64,000 nt of DNA from Novosphingobium sp. 18050 (GTDB lineage Bacteria > Pseudomonadota > Alphaproteobacteria > Sphingomonadales > Sphingomonadaceae), in the NCBI RefSeq assembly GCF_902706195.1, contig NZ_CACSJO010000017.1, positions 62,001 to 126,000 of the forward strand, given 5' to 3'. The notes under the pieces are model-generated. The model ran no database searches and was not told where the DNA came from. It worked only from the letters and a program-made list of their open reading frames with translations. Of the stretch, positions 1-9,501 are shown in pieces (positions within the stretch are counted from its first letter, which is position 1; each line of letters begins with the position of its first letter). The position numbers and the translations under genes were made by a program.

Positions 1-684
1 GACGGTGATGTTTCCGCGTCCGTCGGCGAAGTTCTTGCCTGCAGAGACGGTAATGTCCTGCTTGCCGCCGTCGATGACGGAGGACGGTGCCAGGTCGTAG
101 CCCTTTGCACTTTGCAGACTGCGCGCGGCGCGGTTGTTGTTGTCATGTTGCGCAAAGCCGGTCTGCGCGTCGATGCGGACGCCGTCGAGATCCTTCTTGA
201 TCACGAAGTTGACGACGCCCGAGAGCGCATCCGAACCATAGACCGCCGAAGCACCTCCCGAGAGCACGTCTACGCGCTCGACCAGGCTACTGGGGATGAG
301 GCTGAGGTTAACGGCCTGCGCCGGCATCAGGCGCTGTCCGTCAAGCAGCGTCAGCACACGGTTCGAGCCGAGATTGCGAAGGTTGATCTTCGACGTGCCG
401 TCAGAGCCGTTGGAGACGTTCTCGTTAGCGTCGGCGGTGAACTGCGGCAGGCGGTTCAGCACCTGCTCGACCGTGGTTGCGCCCTGATAACGGAATTCGT
501 CCGAGTTGACGACCGTCTGCGGGCTGTTGCTCTCCAGGTCGGCGCGCTTGATGCGCGTTCCGGTGACGACGATGTCGTTGGCCGGAGAATCTGCTGACGC
601 GGGCGCTTCCTGGGCCTGCGCATTTCCCGCGACGAGTGCTGCAAGCGCGACCGCGCAATACAGCTTCCTGTGGTGACCCCTCAT
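1..684 (-). CDS. TonB-dependent receptor, N-terminal part (runs off the window)
   Basis: The first 228 residues of an outer-membrane receptor are encoded; the gene continues past base 1. A signal peptide (MRGHHRKLYCAVALAALVAG, cleaved near AQAQ) is followed by a TonB-box-like stretch (DIVVTGTRIKR) and a plug domain with VEQVLNRLPQF and the conserved NLRNLGSNRVLTLLDGQR block. Proteins of this kind import siderophores, glycans or hydrophobic catabolic substrates across the outer membrane with energy from TonB/ExbBD. ATG at 684 is preceded by AAGGGAG at a good distance, which fixes the start. An inverted repeat lies about 60 bases upstream. The barrel and substrate-specific part are missing, so the ligand cannot be guessed. 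Confidence 0.93.
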   Translation of the reverse strand, partial: MRGHHRKLYCAVALAALVAGNAQAQEAPASADSPANDIVVTGTRIKRADLESNSPQTVVNSDEFRYQGATTVEQVLNRLPQFTADANENVSNGSDGTSKINLRNLGSNRVLTLLDGQRLMPAQAVNLSLIPSSLVERVDVLSGGASAVYGSDALSGVVNFVIKKDLDGVRIDAQTGFAQHDNNNRAARSLQSAKGYDLAPSSVIDGGKQDITVSAGKNFADGRGNITV

Positions 685-740
685 GAGTGTGACTCCCTTG
701 TTGATCTGCAATGAATGCGTCATCTAGAGATATGAGTCAA

Positions 741-763
741 ATACCGTATACGAAATACGGTAT
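741..763. promoter_or_regulatory. Palindromic operator upstream of the TonB receptor
   Basis: Perfect 8-bp inverted repeat ATACCGTA-N7-TACGGTAT, about 57 bases before the receptor ATG. The N7 spacer itself begins with TACG, so the sequence nearly repeats TACGGTAT/TACGAAAT. Size and symmetry fit a dimeric GntR- or TetR-type repressor. No regulator gene is adjacent within the window, so the binding protein is unknown. Confidence 0.55.
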
Positions 764-1213
764 CTTTTACACTCTGTATAAGATCAGAAATGTGGGTGTG
801 TACCGCATCGGTGCCCGCGCCAGGAAAGCGAGGAGGCAAGAACTGCGGACGTGCCTATGAGACCGCGATTTCAGTGACGAGATATGGACCATCGTAATAA
901 TTTCTGGGTGCCTGGTTATGTATGCGCATCCTCATCCCGGATATCGCTCTCCTGGGCCAGCCCTGGCTTCGATGGATCGCCAGCGGCCGTGAGCATCAGA
1001 ACTGCGAGAACGCAGTCCTATAGGGATGAGTTTTTCTCAGTATTACCGTTGTAAAACGCCGGTGATGTGGGAGCTTGGCAGTACCAAGCCATATTCGGCC
1101 GCGGGCGTTCGGCCACGGACCGGCCACTGTGTAGGGCGATGAGCCTTACGCGCGCGCCGCAGGATTTCGGATCAATTTGAACAAGGGAGTGCCGACACGG
1201 ACGTTACAGTAAA
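764..1213. other. Long intergenic stretch without a recognisable gene
   Basis: Apart from the promoter region of the receptor, nothing convincing was seen: no reading frame with a plausible ribosome site, no tRNA fold and no direct repeats. It ends at a decayed dehydrogenase fragment, so it may be the scar of a deletion. Confidence 0.4.
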
Positions 1214-1345
1214 AGCCGCGTGCATTTCGGAGGCGGCATGGCGGTTGCCTTTGCCGAACAAGGCGCCAAAATCGCTGTCACTGACATCGGCGTCAGTCAT
1301 GCGGAGGAGGGCGCAGACAAGGCCTTCGGCCAGCTACGCGACCGC
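1214..1345 (+). pseudogene. Short-chain dehydrogenase (SDR) fragment
   Basis: About 40 residues read like the N-terminus of an SDR after the glycine motif: GGGMAVAFAEQGAKIAVTDI, then VSHAEEGADKA. In intact SDRs this is the GxxxGIGxAIAxxFAxEGAKVAVTDI region (beta1-alphaA-beta2 of the Rossmann fold). The part before it has lost the TGxxxGIG motif, no catalytic Ser-Tyr-Lys segment follows, and the frame ends in unrelated sequence. This is a non-functional remnant, not a gene. Confidence 0.5.
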
Positions 1346-1458
1346 ACGGGTTCGCCAGTGTACAGGCGAAGTATGTCGTCGTCGTGGACGGGTCCGATGC
1401 AGAGGGGCCGTGGCGAGCAAGAGGGCGCAGCAGAAATAGCTACGCCCCCAAGCTGAGA

Positions 1459-1665
1459 TCAGCACTTGGTGAACTGGCCCTTCTTCGGACCGGCGGAGAG
1501 GCGGCACTTGCCGTCCTTGCCCTTCACCACACCCGGCTTCATCGCGGCGGGCATATTCGCGCACTTGATGAATTTGCCCTTTGCGTCCTTGCACGGCGCT
1601 GCAAGTGTTGGCGATGCGGCAAGAATGCCGGCTACGGCCACTGCGGTCAGGAGGTTACGAATCAC
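1459..1665 (-). CDS. Small exported cysteine-containing protein
   Basis: A 68-residue protein with a clear signal peptide (MIRNLLTAVAVAGILAASPT, cleaved after LAA). The mature part is about 45 residues, lysine-rich, with CKDAKGKFIKC near its start and single cysteines at KCRLSAG and at the C-terminus. The CKDxKGKFxKC pattern occurs in small periplasmic proteins of sphingomonads; its role is unknown to me. The start is GTG at 1665, chosen because AGGAGA lies 7 bases upstream. It is monocistronic, downstream (on the same strand) of the PQQ dehydrogenase's upstream neighbours only by position. The four cysteines probably form disulfides in the periplasm (inference). Confidence 0.7.
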   Translation of the reverse strand: MIRNLLTAVAVAGILAASPTLAAPCKDAKGKFIKCANMPAAMKPGVVKGKDGKCRLSAGPKKGQFTKC

Positions 1666-1908
1666 TGGCAGGTCTCCTCATTGCGCCCCCCGACGCCTTT
1701 TACCCCCAAGACCTGCCTGCGTATCGATTATTCGTTCTCGCAGTACCTGAAGTCAATCAGGCGGCAGGTTCCGAGAGGCGCGTAGGCAAGGCGAGCAGGC
1801 GGCGTCGGTTGGACCAACGGACAATTGCTTCGTCGATCCAATCCACCAAATGTCGAGACTGAATTTCCCAAGATTATCCGGAGTTGGCAATAGAACCGGG
1901 CTTAATCA

Positions 1909-4299
1909 TCAAGGCAAGGCGTAGGCGATCACTTCATCGCCGATGGGCGTCTCCATGAAGTGGTGGCCGCCCGGCACGATGACTAGGTACTGCTTGCCGT
2001 TCATCGAATAGGTCATCGGCGTGGCCTGTCCTCCGGCCGGCAGCACGTCGCTCCACAGCGTCTTGCCGGTCTTGAGGTCGATCGCGCGGATCAGGTTGTC
2101 GGTGGCAGCGGCAACGAAGATCACACCGCCCGCCGTCACTACCGAGCCGCCGTTGTTGGGCGTGCCGATGTTGAACGGCAGCATCGAGGGAATACCGAAG
2201 GGCCCATTTGTGCGCGCGGTGCCGAGCGGGCGATCCCAGATCGTGCGCCCGCTCTTCATATCGATGGCGCGGATACCGCCATAGGGCGGCTGCTTGCACA
2301 ACATTCCGGTGAAGGGCAGGCGCCAACCGGCGTTGACGTCGATGGCGTAAGGCGTGTGTGCCTGCGGGTCGCCCGCGCCTTCGGCCCCGCCGATGTTTCC
2401 GCGTGCCTGATCGCGCGGAGCCCAGCCCTTCTTGTTGGCTTCCGCGCGGGGGACGAGGCGCACGTAGTTGGGCATGTCGTTGTAGTTGGCGACGATCACG
2501 CCCCGGCGTGGGTCGATCGCCACGCCGCCCCAGTCGGTGCCACCGTTATAGCCGGGATATTCGATCGAACGGCGATCGCTTTCGGGCGGGGTGAAGAACC
2601 CCTTGTAGCTCGCCTTCCTGAACTGGATGCGGCAGACCATCTGGTCGATTGGCGACATGCCCCACATATCACGCTCGGTCAAAGTGGGCTTACGCAGGGT
2701 ATGCCACAAGGACACGCGCTGCGTCTTTGCCCGTTGCTCGGGCTCCACGCCGCCGCTGGGGGCCTTGATTTCACCGATCGGGGTCAGCGGCTTGCCTGTC
2801 CTGCGATCGAGGACATAGATGTCGCCCTGCTTCGACGGCAGCACCAATGCGGGCGTGCCGCGATAATCGACAAGGCTGGCCTGGGCACCGAAATCATAGT
2901 CCCACACATCATTGCGCACGGCCTGAAACTTCCAGCGCGGCTTGCCGGTGGTGACGTCCAGCGCGACCAGCGAAGTTGCGAACTCCTTCTCCAGCGGGCG
3001 GCGCAGGCTGGAATAATAGTCTGCCGCCGCGTTGCCCATCGGCAGGTAGACAAGGCCGAGTTGCTCGTCGCCGCTGGCGATGGTCCACATGTTAGGGGTG
3101 CCCCGTTCCCAGATCTTTCCGGTCGGCGGGTAGCCGTTCCAATCCGGGTGCATCATGTCCCAGGCCCACCGCAGCTTGCCGGTGACGGCATCGTAGCCGC
3201 GGATCACGCCCGAGGGCGCCCAGCGGTCCTGCCCGTCGAGTACCTGATGCCCGGTGACGACCACGCCGCGCACGATGGTGGGGGGCGAATTGATCGAGAC
3301 ATAGCCCGGAGGCGTATTGCCCATCCCGATCTTGGTATCGACTTCTCCATTGGCACCGAACGAGTTGCAGCGCGCTCCGGTGCGGGCGTCGATGGCGAAC
3401 ATGCGCGCATCCAGCGTGCCGAATATCAGGCGCGCGGCGCAGGGCTGGTCGGCCGGTGCATTGGGCACAGCGTAATAGCTCACGCCCCGGCAGGCGGCGG
3501 TGTAGGGGATCGCGTCGTCCGAAACCTTCGGGTCGAAGCGCCAGATCTGCTTGCCGCTCGCCGGATCGAGGGCCAGCACGATGTTCTTGGGCGTGCAGAC
3601 ATAAAGCATGTTGCCGACCTTGAGCGGGGTGTTCTCACCTCCATAGGTCTTGGCGATCTTGGGCGAGGAGGGCATGTCACCGGTATGGACCAGCCACGCG
3701 CGCTTGAGATCCTTGACGTTGGCCGCCGTGATCTGCCCGAGCGGGGAAAAGCGCCGCGCGCTGTCGGAGCCGCCATAGGCGGGCCAGTCGTTCCCGGCCG
3801 CCGCCAACGAGGGATCGGCCATCTCCGCACCCAGACCGGGGAGGTCGAAAGCGGGCGGCGTGTCTGCCATCTGCGCGAAGATAAACGCCGTCACCGCCGT
3901 GAGCGCCAGGACTGCGCCGCTTGCTGCAAGCCCCAGCTTCCAGCGGCCGCGCCGGATCGAAAGCGTTGGCATCACCAGCAGCACCGCGATTAGCAGCACC
4001 AGCGGCGCGATCACGCGGGGCACCAGCGCCCAGTTGTTGGCGCCTACTTCGGCAAAGGCCCAGATCACGGTCAGCACGAAAATTGCGCAGTACAGCCATC
4101 CGCCGATAATACGCCGCCGAAACAGCAGGGTGCCGGACACGATCATGGCCACGCCTGCCAGCAGGTAATAGGCCGAGCCGCCAAGGATCGCGAGCCAAGC
4201 CCCGCCGATTGTAAGGACAACCCCGATCAGCGCGATAACCGCGCCAAGGATCAACGGAGGAAGCGGCCACGCTCTGCGGTTGGGGCGGGAAGCATCCAT
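1909..4299 (-). CDS. Membrane-bound PQQ-dependent dehydrogenase, glucose/quinate/shikimate family
   Basis: 796 residues, the usual length of the membrane glucose dehydrogenase family. Residues 1 to about 150 hold five hydrophobic segments that anchor the enzyme in the inner membrane and carry the ubiquinone site; the rest is a periplasmic eight-bladed PQQ propeller starting at NDWPAYGGSDSARRFSPL. Family motifs include RFDPKVSD, GNTPPGY, HQVLDGQDRWAPSG, DLKTGKTLW and the C-terminal GGHHFMETPIGDEVIAYALP. It oxidises an aldose or quinate/shikimate at the periplasmic face and passes electrons to ubiquinone. Glucose and quinate dehydrogenases cannot be separated by eye. Given the aromatic genes in the window, quinate/shikimate, which feed protocatechuate, is a real alternative to glucose. 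It stands alone. Confidence 0.88.
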   Translation of the reverse strand: MDASRPNRRAWPLPPLILGAVIALIGVVLTIGGAWLAILGGSAYYLLAGVAMIVSGTLLFRRRIIGGWLYCAIFVLTVIWAFAEVGANNWALVPRVIAPLVLLIAVLLVMPTLSIRRGRWKLGLAASGAVLALTAVTAFIFAQMADTPPAFDLPGLGAEMADPSLAAAGNDWPAYGGSDSARRFSPLGQITAANVKDLKRAWLVHTGDMPSSPKIAKTYGGENTPLKVGNMLYVCTPKNIVLALDPASGKQIWRFDPKVSDDAIPYTAACRGVSYYAVPNAPADQPCAARLIFGTLDARMFAIDARTGARCNSFGANGEVDTKIGMGNTPPGYVSINSPPTIVRGVVVTGHQVLDGQDRWAPSGVIRGYDAVTGKLRWAWDMMHPDWNGYPPTGKIWERGTPNMWTIASGDEQLGLVYLPMGNAAADYYSSLRRPLEKEFATSLVALDVTTGKPRWKFQAVRNDVWDYDFGAQASLVDYRGTPALVLPSKQGDIYVLDRRTGKPLTPIGEIKAPSGGVEPEQRAKTQRVSLWHTLRKPTLTERDMWGMSPIDQMVCRIQFRKASYKGFFTPPESDRRSIEYPGYNGGTDWGGVAIDPRRGVIVANYNDMPNYVRLVPRAEANKKGWAPRDQARGNIGGAEGAGDPQAHTPYAIDVNAGWRLPFTGMLCKQPPYGGIRAIDMKSGRTIWDRPLGTARTNGPFGIPSMLPFNIGTPNNGGSVVTAGGVIFVAAATDNLIRAIDLKTGKTLWSDVLPAGGQATPMTYSMNGKQYLVIVPGGHHFMETPIGDEVIAYALP

Positions 4300-4506
4300 C
4301 GTTTACACTCCGGCAATAATTGGGGCTGCGCCTCGTGTAATTGCCGGAGGCGCGCAATGTTCCGTCCTATTCAAGATTATGGTCTGAAAACAGGGACACG
4401 CACCGGCAGATTTCGCGGCCAGTGCGGATTGCGCGCCGGGCATGCCGTTCGCGCGCGCGGTCGTTCAAGCCCCGGCGGCGCCGGTCAGCCGTGTTTCGTA
4501 GGGGTA

Positions 4507-7026
4507 TCAGAGTTCCGGCAGGACCTGGTCGGCAAAGCCCCAGCCGCGCAACTGGCGAGCGCGTTCGACTAGCTTTTGCGCATCGTTGATCGAATAGGGA
4601 TGGGCGTTCTTCATGCCGCCCAGTTCGTCCCAGGCTATCGGAACAGCGACCGGGGCCCCTGCGCGCGCGCGGGCAGAGTAGGGCAGCACCGCAGTGGCGC
4701 CGCGCTGGTTGCGCAGCCAGTCGATGAAGATGCGGCCCTTGCGCTTGGCCTTGCTCATCGTCGCGACATAGCGGTCGGGTTCAGCCAGGCTAATCGCTTC
4801 GGCAAAGCGGCGGGCGAAGTCCTTGTGCACGTCCCAGTCATGGCCGGGTTTCAATGGCACCACGACGTGCACACCTTTTCCGCCCGAAAGCATCGCGAAA
4901 CTGACGAGGCCGATATCGGCAAGGTGGGCGCGAATGTCCTGCGCAGCGCGCACGCACTCCTTGAAGGCAAGACCTTCGTCGGGATCGAGGTCGAAGATCA
5001 TGCGGTCAGGCCGTTCCACCGCGTCGGCCCGAGCAGCCCAGCCGTGGAACTCTATGGTGCCCATTTGCACGCAGGCGAGCAGCCCGTCCGCATCGTCAAG
5101 ATAGATGTAATCTTCGGACCCGCCGTCCTTCTCGCGGATCGGCACATGCGAGACGTGGGGACCGAATGAGCCGCTGTCGTGCTTCTGGAAAAAACACTTT
5201 TTCGCGCGTCCCTGGGGACACCTGACTAGGCTGATTGGGCGATTTGCGGCGAAGGGCAGCATGAGCGGCGCGACGGCGGCGTAGTAGTCGGCTAGGTTAC
5301 CCTTGGTCTGGCCGCTTTCGGGAAAGATTGTGCGCTCTCGGTTCGTGATTTTCACGTCGATGGTGGCTTTCGGGGTGGCCTTTGCCTTCTCGGGCGTTAC
5401 GGCTCTTGCCGACTTGTCGGTACGCAGGCCCAGGAAGCTGCCGTGCCGCACACGGCCTTCGGGGGTCAGTTCGGCGAAGGCGATCTCGGCGACGAGCTTG
5501 GGTGTAACCCAACTGGCGGCGCGTGCGTCGGCGCTGTCGACCTCCAGCGGCGGGGTCTTGCGCGCAAGCTTTTCGAGTCTTGCGGCCATGTCGGCCAGAG
5601 TGTCCGCATCGAACCCGGTGCCGACCTTGCCGCGATAGACCAGCGTCTTCTCTTCGTACTGCCCCAGTAGCAGCGAGGAGAAAGGCCGCCCCCTGGCGCG
5701 GGATCTGGACCAGCCGACAATCACGAATTCCTGTCGCCGTGTGCACTTGACCTTGACCCAGCTTCGCGTGCGGCGGCCCGCGTAAGGTGCATCGACGCGT
5801 TTGGCGATGATTCCTTCCTGACCGGCCTCGCACATCGCGGAATAGAGCGCCTCGCCAGCGCCGATGACATGATCGGCAACGAAGACGGGCGGCTCGGCGC
5901 TTGCGAGCAGGGCTTCCAGCCGTTCCTTGCGCTCGATTTGCGGCAGCGATGCATAATTCTCGCCGTCCAGTTCCAGCAGGTCGAAGGCATGGAGTTCCAA
6001 CGCGTCGTCCTCAGCCTGGCTGCCGTGGCCGCGCTTGAGTACGGATTGCAGGGTGGAAAAATCGGGGTTGCCGCCGGCATTGCGGGCGATGATTTCTCCA
6101 TCGATCAGGCACGGCGGCAGGTCGAGCGCGGCAAGATGCGCCACGAGGGGGGCGAACTTGTCGGTCCAGTCGAGGCCGCTCCGGGTAAATACGCGTACCT
6201 TGTCACCCATTGCCGAGACAAGCGCGCGGTAGCCGTCGAACTTGATCTCGTGCATCCACAGGTTCCCGGTGGGCACAGCATCGACCAGCGTAGCAAGCTG
6301 CGGCGTACGGAAGGCGGGCGGCTTGCCGGATGTCTTGCGGCGCGGTTTCGCCTTGCGTTCGTTGCGCGTTGCCGCCTGCTCCATGATCTGCGCAAAGGCC
6401 TCGCCCTTCTTGCCTGCGAGCGCATGGGTGCCGTCCTTGTCAGACTCGATTTCGGCCATGGTACGGCCGGTCAGCACGCTGGTCAGGCCCTGTTCGACCA
6501 GCGTATCGCCTGTGTCTGCGTGGGCATCGCTTGCCTTGCGCAGCAACCAGTTTTCGCGCTTTTCGCCGGGTTGCCCCTTCATCCGCACGAGCAACCATTC
6601 GCCCTTCATCCGCTCGCCGTGAAGAGTGAAGTGGAGATGCCCGTCCTCTATGTCCCTCGCGCTCTTGCCCGCGATTGGCGCCCAGGTTCCCCGGTCCCAC
6701 AACATCACAGTGCCTCCGCCGTATTCTCCTTGGGGGATTATTCCTTCAAAGCCGCCATAAGTCAGCGGATGGTCCTCTGTCCGCACGGCGAGGCGTTTGT
6801 CGGCGGGATCGGCGCTGGGGCCCCTGGTGACCGCCCAGGACTTGAGCACCCCGTCCACCTCCAGGCGGAAGTCCCAATGCAGTCGGCGTGCGGCATGCTT
6901 CTGCACCACGAAACTGCTGCCGCCTTTGCCGCCTGCGCGTTTGCCTGTTGGCTCGGCCGTCTTTGCGAAGTCGCGCTTGCGGTTGTATTCGGCCAGTAGG
7001 TCCTGCCTGGGATTGACCTTGCTCAT
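4507..7026 (-). CDS. ligD: Multifunctional ATP-dependent DNA ligase D (NHEJ)
   Basis: 839 residues with three domains. The phosphoesterase (about 35-190) shows FVVQKHAARRLHWDFRLE and HPLTYGGFEGIIPQGEYGGG. The ligase (about 240-540) has the adenylation motif EIKFDGYR with Lys262. The primase/polymerase (about 550-839) has the metal motif FDLDPDEG, then MLSGGKGVHVVVPL. The order PE-LIG-POL is the common proteobacterial arrangement. The enzyme processes and seals double-strand breaks together with Ku. Its ATG overlaps the ku stop codon by four bases (ATGA), so the two are translationally coupled. Unrelated to the lignin 'lig' genes further on despite the shared prefix. Confidence 0.97.
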   Translation of the reverse strand: MSKVNPRQDLLAEYNRKRDFAKTAEPTGKRAGGKGGSSFVVQKHAARRLHWDFRLEVDGVLKSWAVTRGPSADPADKRLAVRTEDHPLTYGGFEGIIPQGEYGGGTVMLWDRGTWAPIAGKSARDIEDGHLHFTLHGERMKGEWLLVRMKGQPGEKRENWLLRKASDAHADTGDTLVEQGLTSVLTGRTMAEIESDKDGTHALAGKKGEAFAQIMEQAATRNERKAKPRRKTSGKPPAFRTPQLATLVDAVPTGNLWMHEIKFDGYRALVSAMGDKVRVFTRSGLDWTDKFAPLVAHLAALDLPPCLIDGEIIARNAGGNPDFSTLQSVLKRGHGSQAEDDALELHAFDLLELDGENYASLPQIERKERLEALLASAEPPVFVADHVIGAGEALYSAMCEAGQEGIIAKRVDAPYAGRRTRSWVKVKCTRRQEFVIVGWSRSRARGRPFSSLLLGQYEEKTLVYRGKVGTGFDADTLADMAARLEKLARKTPPLEVDSADARAASWVTPKLVAEIAFAELTPEGRVRHGSFLGLRTDKSARAVTPEKAKATPKATIDVKITNRERTIFPESGQTKGNLADYYAAVAPLMLPFAANRPISLVRCPQGRAKKCFFQKHDSGSFGPHVSHVPIREKDGGSEDYIYLDDADGLLACVQMGTIEFHGWAARADAVERPDRMIFDLDPDEGLAFKECVRAAQDIRAHLADIGLVSFAMLSGGKGVHVVVPLKPGHDWDVHKDFARRFAEAISLAEPDRYVATMSKAKRKGRIFIDWLRNQRGATAVLPYSARARAGAPVAVPIAWDELGGMKNAHPYSINDAQKLVERARQLRGWGFADQVLPEL

Positions 7027-7913
7027 GCGCTCTTGCGCGAGCGGGTGGCCGCGGTCTTCCTGGCTGCCGACTTGCGCGCGGGTGTGGATTTCGCGGCAGG
7101 CTTGGCCGGGCTCCGGGCGCCGTCGTCGCCGACGGATTTCTTTAGCGCAGCCATCAGGTCGATGACATTGCCCTTCCCGCCGGAAGCGGGTTCGCCGTCG
7201 TCTTCGATGATCCGTTTGTTCGACTTCGATTTGGCTTTCTTGTCGATCAGGCGATGAAGGGCATCGACGTAGCGATCATGGAATTCAGCGGGTTTGAAGG
7301 GGGCGGTTTTCTTGTCGATCAGCGTGGCGGCGAGGTCGAGCAGGTCCTTGTCTGGCTTGGTATCCTCGATGTCGCGAAAGTAGCCTTGAGCCTTGTGGAC
7401 CTCATCGGCGTATCGCAAGACTTCCATGACAAGGCCGCGCCCGCACGGCTTGATCGATACCAGTTGTTCGCGTCCGCGCACCGCCAGTTGCCCAAGCCCC
7501 ACCTTGCGGCTGGCCCGCAGCGCCTCGCGCAGGACAACGTAGGCTTCTTCTGCGAGGTCGTCCGCCGGGACTACGAAGTAGGGCTTTTCGTAATAGAGCA
7601 CGTCGATCTCGTCGGCGTCGACGAACTGCACCAGTTCGAGGGTCTTACGGCTCTCGATCTTGACCGCCTCGATTTCCTCCTCGTCGAGCAGGACATAGTT
7701 GCCTTTCGAGACTTCGTAACCCTTGATGATCTCGTCGCGGTCGACGGGACCGACGCCAGGGGCGACTTTCTCATAGCGGATGCGCTTGCCGCTCGGTTCG
7801 TGAATCTGGTGAAAGGAGATCGCCGCGCCGGAGCGAGTCGCCGGATAGACCTCGATCGGGATCGAGACGAGGGCAAGTCGGATCTGTCCCTGCCAATATG
7901 CGCGTGCGGCCAT
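7023..7913 (-). CDS. ku: Non-homologous end-joining protein Ku
   Basis: 296 residues. The Ku core (residues 1 to about 250) begins RAYWQGQIRLALVSIPIEVY and contains EPSGKRIRYEKVAPG, NYVLLDEEEIEAVK, KPYFVVPADD and GREQLVSIKPCGRGL, all typical of bacterial Ku. The homodimer threads onto DNA ends and recruits LigD. The C-terminal tail (about 255-296) is a low-complexity Lys/Ala/Arg extension (KPAAKSTPARKSAARKTAA), of the kind that binds DNA and modulates LigD. First gene of the ku-ligD operon. No clear promoter motif was found upstream; an EcfG-type promoter was sought and not seen. Confidence 0.97.
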   Translation of the reverse strand: MAARAYWQGQIRLALVSIPIEVYPATRSGAAISFHQIHEPSGKRIRYEKVAPGVGPVDRDEIIKGYEVSKGNYVLLDEEEIEAVKIESRKTLELVQFVDADEIDVLYYEKPYFVVPADDLAEEAYVVLREALRASRKVGLGQLAVRGREQLVSIKPCGRGLVMEVLRYADEVHKAQGYFRDIEDTKPDKDLLDLAATLIDKKTAPFKPAEFHDRYVDALHRLIDKKAKSKSNKRIIEDDGEPASGGKGNVIDLMAALKKSVGDDGARSPAKPAAKSTPARKSAARKTAATRSRKSA

Positions 7914-8190
7914 GTTCGTGTCCTTCCTCGCTCACACAAGTGGCGGGAGGGGCGCACGGTTCCAGGCATTGCAACATGCGAGCAGGGACATGATGGGATG
8001 CTGAGGTGTTTTTGCCGTCGCCGGGGTCTCGGGATGGACAGGCAGATCGACGATCGCAGGGAATAGAGGCTCTCATCCACGGTCGCGATATGAAATGACC
8101 ACACCACGACTGCGGCTTATTCGGCTTCCTTCCGTCCAACGAAAGAATCGCACCAACAATCAATGGGTTATGAATTCAGGACGATTGCGC

Positions 8191-9501
8191 TTATTCCATC
8201 ATTTCAAGCAATGTCTTAATTCCGCACGTAGCAAACCCTACCGCACTATCCGAGATCCCGTAGGGCAGTAGCAGGTTCTCCCCCACTTTAAGTGCACCGC
8301 AGGTATAGACTACGTTGGGCACGTAACCGGAACGGTCGGCATTTTCGGCAGTGAGGACAGGTTCAACGCTCCGCGCCAGTATCTTGCTGGGATCGTCCCT
8401 GTCGAGCAGTGCGCAGCCCAGCGAATATTTGCGCATCGCGCCGACACCGTGTGTAAACAGCAGCCAACCTTCGTCGGTCAGGATCGGGCTGCCGCAGTTG
8501 CCGATCTGAATGAATTCCCAGGGGTACTTGGGCTCCATCAGTAAGACGCCTTCGTCGTCCCAGTGGTCTATCGTATTGGACCGAAGGAGGAAAAGGTTCT
8601 TCCCATCCTGCCGTCCGACCATTGCGAAACTGCCGTCTATCTTCTCGGGAAACAGCGCCATGCCCTTGTTACGCCCAGCTTTCCCGCGGATGGGTTCGAG
8701 GTCGAACTTGCGAAAGTCGCGCGTCCGCAGCAGTTCGGAGCGGATGGAACTGCCGGAATAGGCGGTATAGGTTCCCACCCATTCAAAGTCGCCGCCGCCA
8801 TGATCGAACCGGACAAGCCTCAAATCCTCCAGTCCACCGCTTTGTTGCTCGGTGATAGGAAAGATGACCGTATTTGAAAGACTCGAGTCGACGTGACGAT
8901 GGACGGACACGGTTCCGTCGGCGTCGAACTGGTCCTCTTCGTCAAGCTCTACCGAAGTTGCGAAGGAGGCTTGCGGCCAGAGGCAGAATTCACCGCTGGG
9001 TTCTACCACTCCTTCGCGAAATGCAATCGAACTGATGTGCCCTTCACCAACAGCGCGTAGCGACATGATAAAGCGCAGGCAGCCTTTATTAAGCCCTGAC
9101 TGGTCCGGTGACGGAACAATGGAAGGGTTCATCAGCGCAGCCGCTGCAAACGTATATTCGTGGCAGAAATATGAGCCGATGAGCCTCCGCTTGGTTTCGG
9201 AGAATGCTTCGGGATCAAGACCGAGATTGGCTGCGACCTCTGCAAAACGATCTGCGAAGATGCGCTCGGTCTGCCAGTGCCGTTCCTTGAAGTCCCGTAG
9301 CACACGCTCGTATTCCGCAGCGGCGCGCGGTTCTGCCAGCGCAGCAACGTCCGCTACCAATCGAAGGGCCCGCCCGCCCGGTGCGTTTTTAGCCTGCCAG
9401 CCCAAGTGAAAAGGTCGCAACACGACTCGCGCGGGATCGGCGTGCAGGCGCGTGTCAAAAATGCGAAGCGGTTCAGACCAAGCGTTCTCGGGCCGGTTCA
9501 A
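8191..9501 (-). CDS. GH130-family glycoside phosphorylase/hydrolase
   Basis: 436 residues, a single five-bladed beta-propeller of the GH130 type. The family uses one acid and orthophosphate (or water) to split beta-mannosides. Supporting stretches are LNKGCLRFIMSLRAVGEGHISSI, SGGLEDLRLVRFD, GTYTAYSG, GRNKGMALFPEKI, QIGNCGSPILTDEGWLLFTHGVG and GYVPNVVYTCGALK. The SxxEDxRL-type motif is present as SGGLEDLRLVRF. Its first 29 bases overlap the upstream GT4 gene, implying tight co-expression. A cytosolic enzyme that releases or recycles a mannoside made by the neighbouring transferase is likely (inference). The substrate linkage cannot be read from sequence. Confidence 0.85.
   Translation of the reverse strand: MNRPENAWSEPLRIFDTRLHADPARVVLRPFHLGWQAKNAPGGRALRLVADVAALAEPRAAAEYERVLRDFKERHWQTERIFADRFAEVAANLGLDPEAFSETKRRLIGSYFCHEYTFAAAALMNPSIVPSPDQSGLNKGCLRFIMSLRAVGEGHISSIAFREGVVEPSGEFCLWPQASFATSVELDEEDQFDADGTVSVHRHVDSSLSNTVIFPITEQQSGGLEDLRLVRFDHGGGDFEWVGTYTAYSGSSIRSELLRTRDFRKFDLEPIRGKAGRNKGMALFPEKIDGSFAMVGRQDGKNLFLLRSNTIDHWDDEGVLLMEPKYPWEFIQIGNCGSPILTDEGWLLFTHGVGAMRKYSLGCALLDRDDPSKILARSVEPVLTAENADRSGYVPNVVYTCGALKVGENLLLPYGISDSAVGFATCGIKTLLEMME

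Noticed and set aside
2356..3993. Long plus-strand reading frame (545 codons) opposite the PQQ dehydrogenase
   Set aside because: Antisense shadow of a well-conserved enzyme in GC-rich DNA; Arg/His/Gly-rich residues, no domain, no ribosome site.
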